DNA from: Cryptomeria japonica
Lineage: Eukaryota; Streptophyta; Pinopsida; Cupressales; Cupressaceae
DNA: 64,000 bases
Assembly (NCBI RefSeq): GCF_030272615.1
Contig: NC_081406.1
Coordinates: forward strand, 183,459,770 to 183,523,769
Direction of reading: 5' to 3'
Positions 34,208-47,645 of the stretch are shown here, piece after piece. Position 1 is the stretch's first letter, and each line of letters opens with the position of its first letter. The notes beneath the pieces are model-generated. The model was not told the origin of the DNA, searched no databases, and saw only the letters and a program-made list of their open reading frames with translations. The position numbers were made by a program, and so were the translations under genes.

Positions 34208-35140
34208 GATGATGATAACTTGAGCATGAATTTTGCCGGTGATATGCAGAAAGAATTTGAGATGTCTATGATTGGTGAGATGAAATTTTTCTTAGGTTTA
34301 TAGATTGCACAGACTGGAATTAAGGTATATTCATATCTCAAACTAAGTATGTGAAGGAATTGCTGAAGAAGTTTGGATTGGATGATTCCAAACCGGTTGG
34401 AACTCCTATGGTTATTGGTTGTAAATTGTCCAAGAATGATGAATCTCCTAAAGCCAATCAGAGTTTGTATAGATCTATGGTTGGTAGATTGTTGTATCTT
34501 ACTCAGACTAGGCCAGACATTATGCATGTTGTGTGCATGGCTGCTAGATATCAAGCTGATCCTAAAGAGAGTCATGTCACTGTTGTGAAGAGGATATTCA
34601 TATACCTGAAGGGAACTATAGACTATGGATTATGGTATCCTAGGAATTGATAATTTCATGATTTGTGCCTATATTGATGTTGATTGGGCTGGTGATGTTG
34701 ATGACCAAAAGAGCACTACCTATGGAGCATTCTTTTTGGGTAAGAAGTTGGTCTCATGGGATAGAAAGAAACAAGATTCAGTGTCTTTATCTATTGCTGA
34801 AGTTGAGTACATTGTTGCTGCTAGTAATTGCACTCAGGTAGTTTGGATGAAACAAATATTCAAGGATATCAGAGTTATTCATGATGAGCCTACTATTATA
34901 TACTGTGGTAATTCCAGTGCTATTATCATGTCAAAGAATCCAATGCAACATTCAAAGACTAAACACGTGTCAATCAAATATCATTACTTGAGAGAGCAAG
35001 TCAGTGAAGAGAAGGTGAAGCCAGAGTATGTATCTACAAAGGAACAAATTACTGATATTTTTACTAAACCTTTTCCTGTAGATACATTTTTCTATTTGAG
35101 AGACAGATTAGGGGTATCCTTCCCTCCTAATGAGAACTAG
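34208..35140 (+). pseudogene. reverse transcriptase 3' part and RNase H of element A
   Basis: GATGATGATAAC at 34208 continues the copia frame that broke at 9277. A TAG at 34301 replaces Gln in the FFLGLQI motif of relatives, and frameshifts follow. The next pieces read KPVGTPM, YRSMVGRLLYLTQTRPDI (34351-34650) and then RNase H from 34625 (AYIDVDWAGDVDDQKSTTYG, and SLSIAEVEYI with the catalytic Glu). The end reads HYLREQV and EQITDIFTKP, the standard copia RNase H tail, with a stop at 35140. RNase H removes the RNA template after reverse transcription. Confidence 0.88.
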
Positions 35141-35435
35141 ATGCATTGAGTTGCATCAATTCGGTGGATTTTAGAGCTTTATCTCTTTATCCGGATTGGT
35201 GAGTTGGTGTTGCTTCTCTGCTGGAGTAGTCTATGTTTTGGGGTGAGAGATTCATGTTTCTGTTTGGTTTTCCATTTTGAGAGATTTGGCATTGTTGTCA
35301 AAGGGGGAGAGAGATCATGTGAAAAAATTCTTTCTAAGTCTTGATCTAAGGGGGAGTTTGCTGGTGATATCTTCTTTTCCTTGCATTGATTGTTTTTCAC
35401 ATTCATATGTTGCCATAAATGCCAAAGGGGGAGAT
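35141..35435 (+). other. 3' noncoding region and polypurine tract of element A
   Basis: No ORF. Three G-rich purine runs lie at 35298-35312, 35349-35357 and 35423-35435. The last (AAAGGGGGAGATT) touches the LTR and is the polypurine tract. Confidence 0.75.
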
Positions 35436-36677
35436 TGTTAAATATTGTCATTGCTGCTGCTAGGATATGTTTTTTTCATTGATGTCAACATATTCCTATG
35501 ATTTATTTTAGTGTGATTGGGAAGATTTTCCGATCCGGTTTGTAGTATTGTTTTGTTGATCACTATTTTGTAGAGGTTGATATTTCCTCCGGTATATTTC
35601 GGTGTGATCAGATCTGGTGCTGAGATTTTGGGACATTGTTTTGGATGATCTTGTGTATCTTCATCTTAGATGGATCATGATTTGGTGCTCTGCAAGTTAT
35701 CTCTCTTCATGACAGTTGTTGATTGGTTGTGTTCTTGAGCATTCAGATGTTGATCGATGAATATTTGATAAGTGGTGTTGATGAAGCTATTATGGATGGT
35801 TCTAACATGCTTGTTGGTGTTTTCTAATCATGTCCTTTTTATCTTGGTGATCTGCATTGATTGTTGTGCTATTTTTTGGTGGTTTCTATCAATTAGTGAT
35901 GATTTGCGTGTTATGCAGTATTTCTGGTGGTGTAGCATGTTGCAGTTGATCTTGGCATGATTTCTGGTGGATGTAATCATTTGAGAATTTGATTTAGGAC
36001 CATGTTATGCTATGTAAATCATTATATTGGTCTCGTGGTTAATCTTTGTATCATGTGGTATAATATTGTAATTGAGGGTTGAGGGTTTAGCCGACCTTGT
36101 TATCAAGGTTGATGAATTGTATATATAGGTGATATAGTCATGTAGTTTTGGTGTCAATGTTGTGTCTGCATTATCAGAGAGAGGTTTATGTGCGAACAAG
36201 TGATTTATCCTTCAATGTTGAGTTTGTGGTGAGATTGGTGTTTCAGAGCAGACATTTGTGCTTAACCATAACTGTAATCAAGCATTTGGAGATGTTATTC
36301 TTTCAATTCATTTCTTCTAGATTGTAGTCTGAATCTTATTGTAAGTGAGTGAGACTTCCTTGAGGGTTGTAGCCTTTAGGGAAAATATTATTTGAGCAGT
36401 GAGCTCTAGGAAGTGTGCCTGAATGTATGTGCATTCCCCATTGTAATTTTTTCACATACTACTGTAGAGTATCATCTTACTGTGGGTAGGACCGTGGTTT
36501 TTCCCTGACCTGAGTTTTCCACATCAAAATCTTGGTGTTGTGTGTTGTGCTATTAATTTTCTTATCTATCTTATTTCTGTAGTTTATCAGATCTGTGTTT
36601 TGTTTGTATTCTAGTGAAGACTAATTCACACCCCCCCACCAATCCCTCTCAGTCTTCCTTCTTGATTTCTGGTAACA
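35436..36677 (+). repeat. 3' LTR of element A
   Basis: It starts TGTTAAATATTGTC and ends TTTCTGGTAACA. It aligns with 4691-5931 over its whole length with scattered substitutions and small indels, more than seen between the B LTRs. Confidence 0.9.
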
Positions 36678-36682
36678 TTATG
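36678..36682 (+). other. target-site duplication of element A, right copy (TTATG)
   Basis: An exact match to 4686-4690. Element X1 sequence resumes immediately after it. Confidence 0.9.
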
Positions 36683-36753
36683 AACAATAAATTCTTTTTA
36701 AGGTTATATTAAATAAGTGCATCAGGATGATGCAAAATTTAAGGGGGGAAGGA
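36683..36753 (+). other. end of X1 internal region with polypurine tract
   Basis: This is the last part of the X1 internal region. AAATTTAAGGGGGGAAGGA at 36735-36753 directly precedes TGTCATAA, the start of the right X LTR, and is the polypurine tract. Confidence 0.75.
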
Positions 36754-37563
<810 letters not shown>

Positions 37564-38364
37564 TGTGGTATCAGAGTGAAGGTTCAAGTCTAGGCCTTGA
37601 TCTCACTTCAACTTATGCAAAAGAGTATCTTGGAAGTAGTTGAAAGTAGTAGGGATAAATTATTATATCTTAAATCAAGAATTAAATAAGGAATTCAAAT
37701 TTCAAGAAAACCTAGATGGAAAGGGAAGGGGAAGAGGAAGGCATACCACCAATATAAGGAGTCAAAGGGAAGCTACAAATGATGAAAATAAAAAAGAACA
37801 AGGGAATAATGAAATAGGGGTTGAAGATATAATCAACTTGTTAACTAAGCAAAGGGATAAGATCAACTCATTGGGAACAATCAATGCACGACCTTAGGGC
37901 AAGGCAAAACAACATTGAAAATATGACATCAAAAATAGAAGAGAAATTGAAAATGGGAACCCCGACAACAATCAAGGAAATGAGATGGATAATAGGAGGG
38001 AAAATAATATACATTGGAGCTATCGAAGGATTTGATGGAAAACAAATTAGTGAAGGAGATCAATATTGGTTGAATGAAATGAAAAATATACTTTGAACTA
38101 AGGGATTTTAGTTAAAAAACTAAGGCATTATGAGGTTCCTATCAACTTATCGGGGAAGTAGATAGTTGGTGGACTAACACTAAGGAACAAAATGGGTATA
38201 ACAACCTGGATACAATCTCATGGGATCAATTCATTCACCATTTTTGTAAAAGGTGGCTACCACAATTGTTCTTGATGAGAAGGCAATAGAATTTCATAAT
38301 CTTTGACAAGAAACCTCGACGGTTCAACAATATTGGGATAAGCTCACCAAATTGCTAAACGATG
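37564..38364 (+). mobile_element. element X2: primer site and gag of a second X unit
   Basis: TGGTATCAGAGTGAAGG at 37566 and the gag region 37640-38360 are a close copy of 3326-4110 in X1. The gag pieces are 37640-37897 and 37884-38096, again frameshifted at the same place. The unit follows the right X1 LTR with no gap, so the order is LTR, internal, LTR, internal. It is cut at 38364 by the end of element D. Unequal recombination between X copies or a shared LTR would explain this. Confidence 0.8.
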
Positions 38365-39575
38365 TGTTGTCATGTTTGAAATAATAAAATCTACGCTAAT
38401 TAGATTGAAAGGACAAATCACAAAAATCCTTAACTAATTAAGTTGATTTTTAACACAATACAATGAAATAAATGATAGAAATAGATAGATTAAACCAAAT
38501 TACAACTCCCTATTCTCCACTTGTGCTTCCATTGTTCTTCTCCATTATTGTTGGTTGATTGGTGGCTCTCAAGCATTGCACTGATTTCCTGCATAAGATG
38601 GACAATAACATTGAAGACTATGATTCTCTATTCTGGATTTTAAATGCTAAATGTTGAATGCTAGATTGAAAATGATGAGATGAGATTGAATTTATAGATT
38701 TTCAACATAGAAGGGGTGAGAATTTGAACTCAAGTGTTGATTGATAGACAACTAAAATTGATTGATATGTTAACTCATTAGACTGAGGATGCAACTGAAT
38801 TGATTGGAGAGTGAACTCAATAGATTGGAGAGTGAGCTCAATAGATTGGCTAGTGAATTGAATAGACTAGTCAGTTGACTAAATTGATTGATTAGAAGAT
38901 TGACTTAATTCAGGAGATGACTAATTAGATGAGTTAGAAGACTAAAATTATTGATTAGTCATAAAAAGCTGATTTTGAGTGAAAATGGGAGATTGAGGAG
39001 TTAACTGAGTTAACTAATTAGATAACTGATTTGATCAATCAGTTCTAATTTTAGCATGTGATGTAGGATTTTGAAATTGAATTTGATTTTCATTTTCAAT
39101 TTGGATTTGAATTTGGAGTTTTGAATGCTGAAATGCACATGAAATTAAATGAAATTCAAATCTCGTGAAATATGAATCTGGAAGAAATGAAATTAATTGG
39201 AATTAAGTGAAATTCGAATTTGGGGAAAATGAAATGAAATTAGATGGAATTATTTGGAATTTTAATTTGAGGATTTGGAAGAATTAAATTAATTATTTAA
39301 ATAATTTAAATGAAATTATTTAATCACAGGAAATTGAATTAATTAAATAATAAAGATTATTTAACTAAGGAAAATGTTGCAATTAATTAAATAATTGATA
39401 TTTAATTAATAATTGAGATAGGGTTAAATGATGAAATGATAAGAATTCGAGAATTAGAAATGTTGAGAGTGATAATTAGAAGAAATATTTAATTTAATCA
39501 AATAATCAAATAATTACTTAATTAAATAGACGAATAATTAGTGTAGAAACAATGAGACATTTTTAGGTGTCTACA
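38365..39575 (-). repeat. probable 3' LTR of element D
   Basis: On the minus strand it starts TGTAGACACCTAAAAATGTC at 39575 and ends CATGACAACA at 38365. The F LTR at 55374 begins in nearly the same way and shares its richness in ATTAAATAATT, as expected for related families. The interior is strongly AT-rich with no gene. Left of 38365 the X2 sequence is intact, which fixes the boundary. Confidence 0.6.
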
Positions 39576-39595
39576 TTAGCCACTCTTTGACACAA
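39576..39595 (-). other. probable polypurine tract of element D
   Basis: The minus strand reads GTCAAAGAGTGGCTAA directly before the LTR start. It is only moderately purine-rich. Confidence 0.5.
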
Positions 39596-40404
39596 TGTCA
39601 GAATGACATTGTTTCAAAGAAAATGAAAAAAAATTCTGCCCCAATATGCCCCAACGACATTTAGGGTATAAATATGCCCCATCGGAAAAAGTGGCCAAAA
39701 ATTTGTGAAACAAAAACCTTTTTTTCAAAATTGTGCTAGTAATCGATCATGTGAAGTTTGATAAGATTTGGATCTTGTTTGGTATGGCTATGACTACATT
39801 GAAGTTGGAGGGGTTCACGACTGTTAGGGTGACAAAAACCCTAATTTTGAGCTTTAAGTTGAAAACTAGTTTTGATTTGAGCTTATTTGCACTCATTTCC
39901 TTTGTAAGAATTCCTTGAGATTATAGTGCTTTTGGTGTCCTTGGAGCGAGATGGCGGGTCATAGAGCGAGGTTTCATTTTTCTGAGTGAGTGCGATCATA
40001 TTAGAGACCTCCCAACACTGGCAGCATGGTGAGTTTTCAGGAATTTTGCCCATTTTTGTCTTTTTTTTCCAAAAAATTTCATCATTTATGGATGGGTCAA
40101 AATTATCTCATTCGTAATTGATGTAATTAATTCACACGATAAAATTACCCACAATTGCTATTGTTAATGCACAATTGAAATTTTTAGTTCGCATTTGCCA
40201 ATTTTGGTTCACACTTGCCTTAATTGATCCGCAATTGAAAATATCAGTTTGCATTTGCCTTAATTAATCTACAATTGAAAATATTAGTTTGCATTTGATA
40301 TAATATGAATTTATTTATGTTTTCTTGTGTTGCGAGTGTTGTATCTAATTCATAATGTTTATTTTCAAATGCAGGAGAATTATCCCATCTTGATTGCAAG
40401 ATAG
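39596..40404. other. noncoding DNA with a short tandem repeat
   Basis: About 40 bp units with CACAATTGAAAT / CGCAATTGAAAA / TACAATTGAAAA and TTTGCATTTGCC repeat at 40150-40295. This lies just upstream of the plus-strand plant-mobile-domain ORF and may be its old 5' region. The ORF at 39733-39918 is not recognised. Confidence 0.5.
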
Positions 40405-41868
40405 ATGAGCCCAAATGGTCTTGATCGACGTCATGAGTTAGATGCAAAGGATGTTGCTCTTATTCGACAGGTTGGATTATATCATATAGTGCACTTTCCT
40501 GACATTACGACCAATAGGGCCATGATTACTACCTTGATTGAGTGGTGGCATTCAGGGACTTGTTCATTTCATCTTCCGACAAGTGAGGCGTCTATCACAC
40601 TTGAGGATGTGTGGCGTATTCTACACATTCCCATATTTGGTGCTCGAGTTACTTTTGATCACAGTGATTTAATATCTCATTTGTGTGTGCTATTTGAGTG
40701 TTCCAAGGATGATCTTCATATCCAAGGTTGTTATGAGATTCATTGGGATGATTTTGATTATGATGATCTCACTGTTGTTCTTGGTTGCACTGTTGTTGGA
40801 TTATTGGTCCCTGATAGACGTACCCATAGTTTCCCTATTGGATGGGGACGAGTGATTCACGAAATGGTTATTGATAGATGAGTGTTTGCTTGGGGTCCCC
40901 ATCTTCTTGCCACTTTATATCATTAGATGCATGAGATTGCATATTTACAATAGAAATCCATTGGATGTGGTGTTACTTTGCTCTAGATATGAGCTTGGGA
41001 GCACATGGCTATATTTCATCCTGTGATACATGTTGATTTAGAGCTAGAGAAACCATATGCTTACAATACACCATTGGAGTGAGACATAGGGCGTCAGGTA
41101 ATATTTTGTGGACAAGGAGGATGGGATAGGAGTAAGATAGATCTGATAGCAACAATTGCAGAGGAGGTGGAGGGTGGAGGAGAGGCTATGGATATCGGTG
41201 GAGGTACTGCATCTATGAGTAGTTCTGGTGAGAGTGGGAGTGAGAGCGATGAGTCAGTATTAGGCTCATCGAGCAGTGATGGAGATGAGGGTGGGGATGG
41301 TGGACATGATGTTGATATTCCTCAAGCTATGGAGAGAGGAGAGGTGGAGGGAAATGATGATGATGAGGGAATGAGGACTTAGGTTAGGAGGACTTGGTTG
41401 CTACTTTGCAGCAACGGTGAATGGAGGATAGAGATCAGTATCGACGGGTAATAGAGGAACTTATCACAGAGAGAGATCGAATAGCAATGAGAGAGAGCAG
41501 ATAGCCACTGAGAGAGATCACCTACAGAGGGAGAGAGATGATGCAGTGAGGCAGATGTGGTTGGTTCAGACTGCTTATGACCAGCATTTTGCTCCAGGTA
41601 CTGATGTATGCAGGCAGTCTGATAGACTTTATTATGATGCGTAGGAGGCTTTGTATTATAGACAACTCTATGATGGTGTTGTTCTTGAGGCACATATAAC
41701 TCCTAGTTTTAGTGAGTATAGAGGTTTTTCAGGTTCTAATAGGTCTACTTCTCAACGAACCAGTAGTGGTGGTGTTATGGGTCCACCTCAGACATCTTCG
41801 GGACATCCTGGGGTAGGATCTAGTAGGCAGGATCCTCCCAAAGATAGAGGAAGCATTGGTTGAGATGT
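40405..41868 (+). pseudogene. plant mobile domain (PMD) protein, antisense to the pol of element D
   Basis: The first 158 codons match the plant mobile domain family (aminotransferase-like PMD). Key segments are LIRQVGLYHIVHFP, LIEWWHSGTCSFHLP and SITLEDVWRILHIPIFG. The frame continues to 41382 through stops at 40879, 40924, 40951, 40984, 40990 and 41080, with recognisable sequence between them. The later part is a Gly/Ser/Glu-rich acidic stretch. A frameshift then leads to 41651-41863, Ser/Gly/Pro-rich. PMD proteins occur both as host genes and in transposons. Here it lies between pol and the 3' LTR of D on the other strand, so an extra ORF of D is likely. Confidence 0.75.
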
Positions 41869-43030
41869 TATGTTATTGATGATGTAGCATAGATATGATG
41901 TATTTTGACACATTTTGAGGAGACATATGATATGCACTTTTGGTGATGAGTTATTTGGCGATATATGTTATGTCTAACGTTTTGGTTTTTATTTTATACT
42001 TACTTGGTAATGAATCTAATGCTAATGTGATATTATGCAATGATGTAATGTGACTTTATTTTGCGATGTATGAATCTATATGTGATAATGCAATGGACTA
42101 ATGCAACATAATGCAAAGTGATATTTTTGTTGTGTCAAAATAGGTGTTGAAAATCATGAAATTGGAAGAATTGTTAGTTGTTAGATGGAGAATAGATTAG
42201 AAGAAATGATATGAAATGATAAATCAATTGAACCAACCTTTATTTATTCCAGAAGTAGATATGATGGAAACAATTTGATTGATAAGATTTTGATGAAAAA
42301 GTCTTCATTGCTTTATTCGTAGTGCAATACATTATCATCATTGAGCCTTATTATGTAACAATAGAGCTTATTATACGAGGGTATGAGGAACCAAGATGTA
42401 TAGATATCTCATTGCAAGAAACAAACAAAGAAAACAAGGATTGAACCCTCCATTCTAGGAATTACACTAGGGGTTGAGGTATGTGTGGCATTCACAAGTT
42501 GAATGCTCCTATCACAGACACCCACTAGAGCAATTGCCCTAGAAATTCACTGGCCCAAACCACAAACAACAAACAAAGAAAAAGGAGCATGCTCATCATG
42601 ACTCCTCTAGTCACTTTTTGGACATCCTTGAGTAGCTAAAAGCAATGATCTTCGCCAATTTGATAAAAGAGTCAACCAAAATAGACAAAATTCAGCAGTT
42701 AGACTGACTATGTCTTTGCTTTGATATGTTTGATGTGATTTTGATAATGTCTAGTTTTAGAAGTTTTGGACCTCGTTTAAGACTAACTTATTTGGTTTCG
42801 AGTGTACTGATTCTATGTAAGACAAGATGGTGATCACATTGATAGTTTGATAGTGATTCGATAGATTAGACAATTGATCAACTTGATTGTAGACGTTTTG
42901 ACAAGATAGTTGTATCATTTGTTTAACTTCATGCGAAGTGTTTGCTGGATATCTGCTAGGGTGTTTGATTCTTGGAAGACAATTTATGGATTTTTGAATG
43001 TTTTGTATTTTGTGGATCTATATTTGATTG
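41869..43030. other. noncoding 3' region of element D
   Basis: AT-rich, without a recognisable ORF or structural RNA. It probably belongs to D, between pol and the antisense ORF. Confidence 0.4.
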
Positions 43031-43400
43031 TTTTTTGGATTGATTTTTTCAGGACTTTTATCTGAATGTTTTTTTTTTTTCAGGACTTTATCTGAATGTT
43101 TTTATTTAATTTTTTTATGATTTTATCTGAATGATTTTTATTTTTTTAGGAATTTATCTTAATGTTTTTTATTTTTTCAGGACTTTATCTGAATGTTTTT
43201 GATTAATTTTCAGGACTTTATCTGAATGTTTTTTTATTTTTTCAAGACTTTATCTGAATGTTTTTAATTTTTTCAAGACTTTATCTGAATGTTTTTTATT
43301 TTTTCAGGACTTTATCTGAATTTTTTTTTATTTTTTCAAGACTTTATCTGAATGTTTTTAATTTTTTCAAGATTTTTTACGATCTTTAGGATTTTTTCAG
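43031..43400 (+). repeat. minisatellite of about 31 bp units
   Basis: About eleven units of GACTTTATCTGAATGTTTTT followed by ATTTTTTCAG with length and base variation. Confidence 0.9.
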
Positions 43401-44564
43401 TTATGCCCCCAAGTATGCAAACCTATGATGACATGATGATCTGCAGAATGTGGTGGAGACAATAAATTTTTCAAATGCATATTATGTTAATGCAGTATGC
43501 GATATGAAGATGTAGTTCATAAACAAGGATGAATGTGTGCGCCCTAAATTCTGAAATGCACTGATTGAATTGAAGGTGTGAAACATTTCAGAGATAGGAG
43601 TTCAATCCATTCTCAAAAGGCTTTAGATCATCCAATCTAACACACTATGTAGCCAAGATTTATCAACAAAGGCACGGAAAAATTCTCCATCAATTCTTGA
43701 AACTTTGATCTTCTTTTGCAAATGTGTGTGCATTTGAATTCATTCTGACTCTTATAACCATCAAAGACCCTTGGAATCCTATGTGGCTAGCTACATAATT
43801 TATTCTAACTTCGAAAGCATCCTGGATAGAACCTCACTGCCATCAAGCTTTTAGTGCTCCGACAAGGTTATGCACTATAATCTCTCAAATATTGCTCCAT
43901 TGCTAGTAAGCGTTCACAACCCTGATGGAGTTATTTGCATGTTCCCATAGTCAAGCTTTTATTGTCACACTTGTATGCGTGATATTTCAGTAATATATCA
44001 TTTTTTATTTTGCCTTGAGATGGAAATTGGCATAGTATTTTTCTTTTCTTTTCTTTATTTTTTGCCTTGACTTGTAATTAATGAAACCTACTTGGGTATG
44101 ACAATTACAACGACGCTGAAGTATAATTTATTGATTTTTCACTAGCCACATGACCAACCAGGTATCTGTAATGACTTAGAACATTGATTAATGTGTGAGG
44201 TATAACAATTGATAGATTTTGGGTAAAAAGGTTCAATAGTGAAACCTCTACACAACCATAGATAAAGATCAATGACAAGGTGATGTTTGAAACTTAATGA
44301 CTAAAGGCCTCCTAAAGACTTCATGATCAAGTATCTAGGAAATGAGTCCACCTTCTTTCCTTTCATTACAGACAGGTGAACAACTTAGATAATCATCTTG
44401 TGTTATTATTGGTACAACTATATGAGAAAAATCAACAATGATATGCAGCTATATGTTGTGCAATGTTGATATGCAAGCAACTATGATGTACTCTTAAATG
44501 AAGATATGCAATGTAGTAAAGAAATATGCAAATGTAGTACTGAAAAATTGAAGTGAATCCACCC
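43401..44564. other. noncoding DNA after pol of element D
   Basis: No ORF or RNA gene recognised. On the minus strand it follows the integrase stop. Confidence 0.45.
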
Positions 44565-45131
44565 TTAGATGTAAAATATTTTTAGGTGCATGTTGTTAAC
44601 GAGATCGGGGAGTGGATCTCCCTCCATCATTCGCAAATGATAAGTGTTGTTTCCAACTACTTTGGTTATAACAAAAGGACCTAACCAGTTAGGCTCGAAC
44701 TTTCCTAGTTTTTTTGCGTTTAATGAGATTCCTTTGATTTTCTTCATGAATGATGTTGCTTACTTTGAAGCAATGTGGGTTTACTCTTTTATTGTAGCTT
44801 CTTCTCATTCAGTTTTGATATCCTTGTAAATGATTTAGAGCGCTTTGCCATTTTTCATCTAGGAATTCTAGTTCTTGCAAGCCTGCTACTCTGTAGTCTT
44901 CTTCTGAGATAATGTTTTTCAGAGAGACTCTTACTGATGGCAATTCTACCTTGATATGTAAAATAACCTCTAAACCATAAAATAAAGAGTAAGGTGTGGC
45001 ACCAGTGGTTGTGCAAACACTAATTTGATAGGCCCAGAGAGCTGGATTTAGCTGGAGATGCCAATCTCATCTAGTGTCATTGACAACTTTCTTTAAAATT
45101 TTCAGAATAGTCTTGTTTGTTGCCTCAGCTT
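44565..45131 (-). pseudogene. C-terminal part of integrase, element D
   Basis: Minus-strand 44747-44565 encodes KLGKFEPNWLGPFVI and then MEGDPLPDLVNNMHLKIFY, the C-terminal module of Tat/Athila-type integrase. Upstream on the minus strand (to 45131) the remainder of the integrase is degraded but continuous with 52044 onward once element E is removed. The same end module, with related sequence, is seen in element F at 62600-62760. Confidence 0.75.
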
Positions 45132-45136
45132 GACCA

Positions 45137-46074
45137 TGTTGGCAATTGACACTCAATTGGTTGGTTTCACTATGTTGTCATTGATGGCAACATGGTATCT
45201 TGTTCTGACTTCATGTTTTGGTTCAGTTATGTACCGACGAGCACTTCAAAGACACTACACTCTCACTGACACTGGTAGGACAAAAGGATTTCTTTGGTCA
45301 CCGACAATGCAGGCGACATGGTTAAGAATATAGTTATCGATATTGGAGGCCAACATCTCTTGGATCCAGCATCGATAATTATTTTTGATATTCATGCATT
45401 TATGTTATCTAGCCGACATGTAATTTGATATTGTAATTATCTTTGTAAGACGAGATAAGGCATGATAACTTGTATAGGGTATATAGGTTTGTTAGATTAG
45501 ATCATTTTAAATAGAAAATAACAGACATGGTGATGGATATAACAATGTGATATAATGCGAAATATATTAGAGAGATTATGTATGTGAAGTTATTTATGTA
45601 AGGGTTATTCTGGTAAAGGGTTTAGGGTTTCAGACCGGAACAAACAAAGCTTAAACCATAACTGTATTCTAGCATAGAAGATGCTATCTTAGCAGTTCAA
45701 CACTTCTTCAGATTGTAGTCTAGAATTATATGTAATCAGTGAGGCTCTGTTTGTGATTGAGTAGTGTGCTCTAGGCTGTAAGCCTTCCTGCAAGTGGAGG
45801 CCCCTTATATTTTGTAATATCTCTTCATATGGCCAATGGGTTGATATTGTGGGTCACAAATCCCACCATGGTTTTTCCTCTTTGAGGTTTTCTATGTATA
45901 ATTATGTGTGTTATGATTCTCATTTATGTGATTTGTTTATTGGTTGCTTTACTTCTTTCAATTTTGTATATATCAGTATACCAGTTGGTGGATGCATGTT
46001 TTAATAAGCCTAAAATTGATAGTTTCAGTATAACACTGATTCAGCCCCCCTCTTAGTGTTATTGGATTCCAACA
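45137..46074 (+). repeat. 5' LTR of element E
   Basis: It starts TGTTGGCAATTGACAC and ends GGATTCCAACA. A TATA-like box (GGGTATATAGG) lies at about 45478. It aligns with 51094-52038 throughout. Confidence 0.9.
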
Positions 46075-46075
46075 A

Positions 46076-46088
46076 TTGGTATCAGAGC
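46076..46088 (+). other. primer binding site of element E
   Basis: TTGGTATCAGAGCC follows the LTR end by one base and matches the initiator-methionine tRNA type exactly in its core. Confidence 0.85.
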
Positions 46089-46142
46089 CTTGTGCCTCGG
46101 AGGAATTTTAACAGCTTGAGAAGGATCTTGAATCTAGAACCC

Positions 46143-47100
46143 ATGGACATGGCTTTGGAAAAGCAACTTGAGATGGAACTTGAAGAATATGATGATGAGA
46201 GGTTGAAGAACTTAAAGCTACAAGATGAATTGAAATCTACTAAGGAATTCATTTTTGTCCTACAGGAGAGGCTATCATCTGTTCAAGCTAGGGGGAAGGA
46301 ACTTTTGCAAAATTAGGTTGATGAAGAGAAAGATGCACTTAAGGAATAATATCAAAAATTGAGTCAGGAGAACATGGTTATGAGAGATGAAATGCAAGCT
46401 ATAACTATGAGAATGTCTAAAGAGATTGAGGACTGGAAGAAAAAGGAAGAAAATATTGTTGTATCCTTTAAGAACAAATTTGAAGAATGTGGTAGGTTGG
46501 TTCATGAGAATGATATGTTGAGAACTAATTTAGTTCAATCCTAGAGTAATGAACAAGAGCTTGAGAGACAAATTATAATTTTGAGAGAAGATCTAACTAC
46601 TACAAGTGAGTATAAAGAAAGATTCAAGATTAGTTTAGCACAGCTAGATGAGTTGTTGAAGAGACAAAGGCAGATTGGAGATTCCAATGGACTTGGATTT
46701 GAGCAAGGACAGAGTTTTGGTACTACTAATGAAGATCAAAACCATAAGGTACCGGTAAGGCAATTTCATGATTATAAATTTAATGGTAGATGTTTTGTTT
46801 GCAATAGATTTGGTCACATGGCTAGGCAATGTAGAAACAGAGCAAATCGGAACCCTGATTTTGCTCCTGATAAATGTTCTAAATGTAATAAGTATGGTCA
46901 TAAGACAAAAGATTGCAAAATGAATGTGAAATACTATGCATGTGGAAAGTTTGGACATATGGCTAATCAGTGCATATCAACCAATTTCACAGTTTGAGCA
47001 AAGCAATTCAAGGAACAATTTTACATGTTATGCATGTAATGAGGTTGGACATATTGCTAAATTCTATAAAATCGAAAATCCACTGATTGGTAATGAAGGA
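46143..47100 (+). pseudogene. gag of element E with coiled coil and zinc knuckles
   Basis: From the ATG at 46143 one frame runs to 46997 with stops at 46314 (TAG), 46347 region (TAA) and 46542 (TAG). The N-terminal about 160 codons are Glu/Lys/Leu-rich and look like a long coiled coil. CCHC knuckles follow as CFVCNRFGHMARQC and CSKCNKYGHKTKDC. A third has lost its first Cys (YACGKFGHMANQC), and a fourth after the stop has lost its last (CYACNEVGHIAKFY). The nucleic-acid-binding role is inferred from the knuckles. Confidence 0.75.
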
Positions 47101-47645
47101 TAAAATGAGAAAGGGAAAGAGAAGGTTAGTGAAATTGGGCAAGATCATACTCAGAGATGGGTTAGGAAGACTAAAGAACAATCATCAGATGGAAATGCAT
47201 TGGTTACTTATCTGGCAGAGGAGGTTGCTCCTGCACCAGTAGGTAGCTCATCTGGTAACTGAGGTAGATGCCTTAGGGGTAGGAAAAATTCATGAAGATG
47301 CTGCATATGCCCCAGGAAGAGGTTCTAGAAGATATTCCAGACATTGGAGATGCTTATCCGGCAAGGATATGTTATGTTCAATATTTGGTATCTTTCACCG
47401 ACAATCACTAATATCAATAGAAGATTAGGGTTTTTCTCGAAGGATAAAAGGTCAAATTTACTTCATTATTGATCACCTTTCATTCAGAGCAATTTCAGAG
47501 TGATTAAGAGAAACTAAGAGCAATCAAAGGCATTTAAGAGCAATCAGATTTCTTCTTGAGCGATTTCACCGATGACGAAGAATTTGTTAAGGGTTTTTCA
47601 TTGGAAGTGATCAATAGGTATTTATCTTTAAACATGAAAGCGTGA
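47101..47645 (+). other. degraded link between the two ORFs of element E
   Basis: Only short broken frames. No protease triad Asp-Ser/Thr-Gly could be found in the stretch where copia pol would begin. Confidence 0.45.

Noticed and set aside
38365-39575. Plus-strand LTR or solo LTR
   Set aside because: Both strands give TG...CA ends. The minus-strand reading was preferred because its start matches the F LTR and a purine tract precedes it, and pol of D points the same way. A solo LTR remains possible.
43031-43400. CRISPR-like array
   Set aside because: Units are contiguous with no unique spacers, in a plant retrotransposon. It is a minisatellite.
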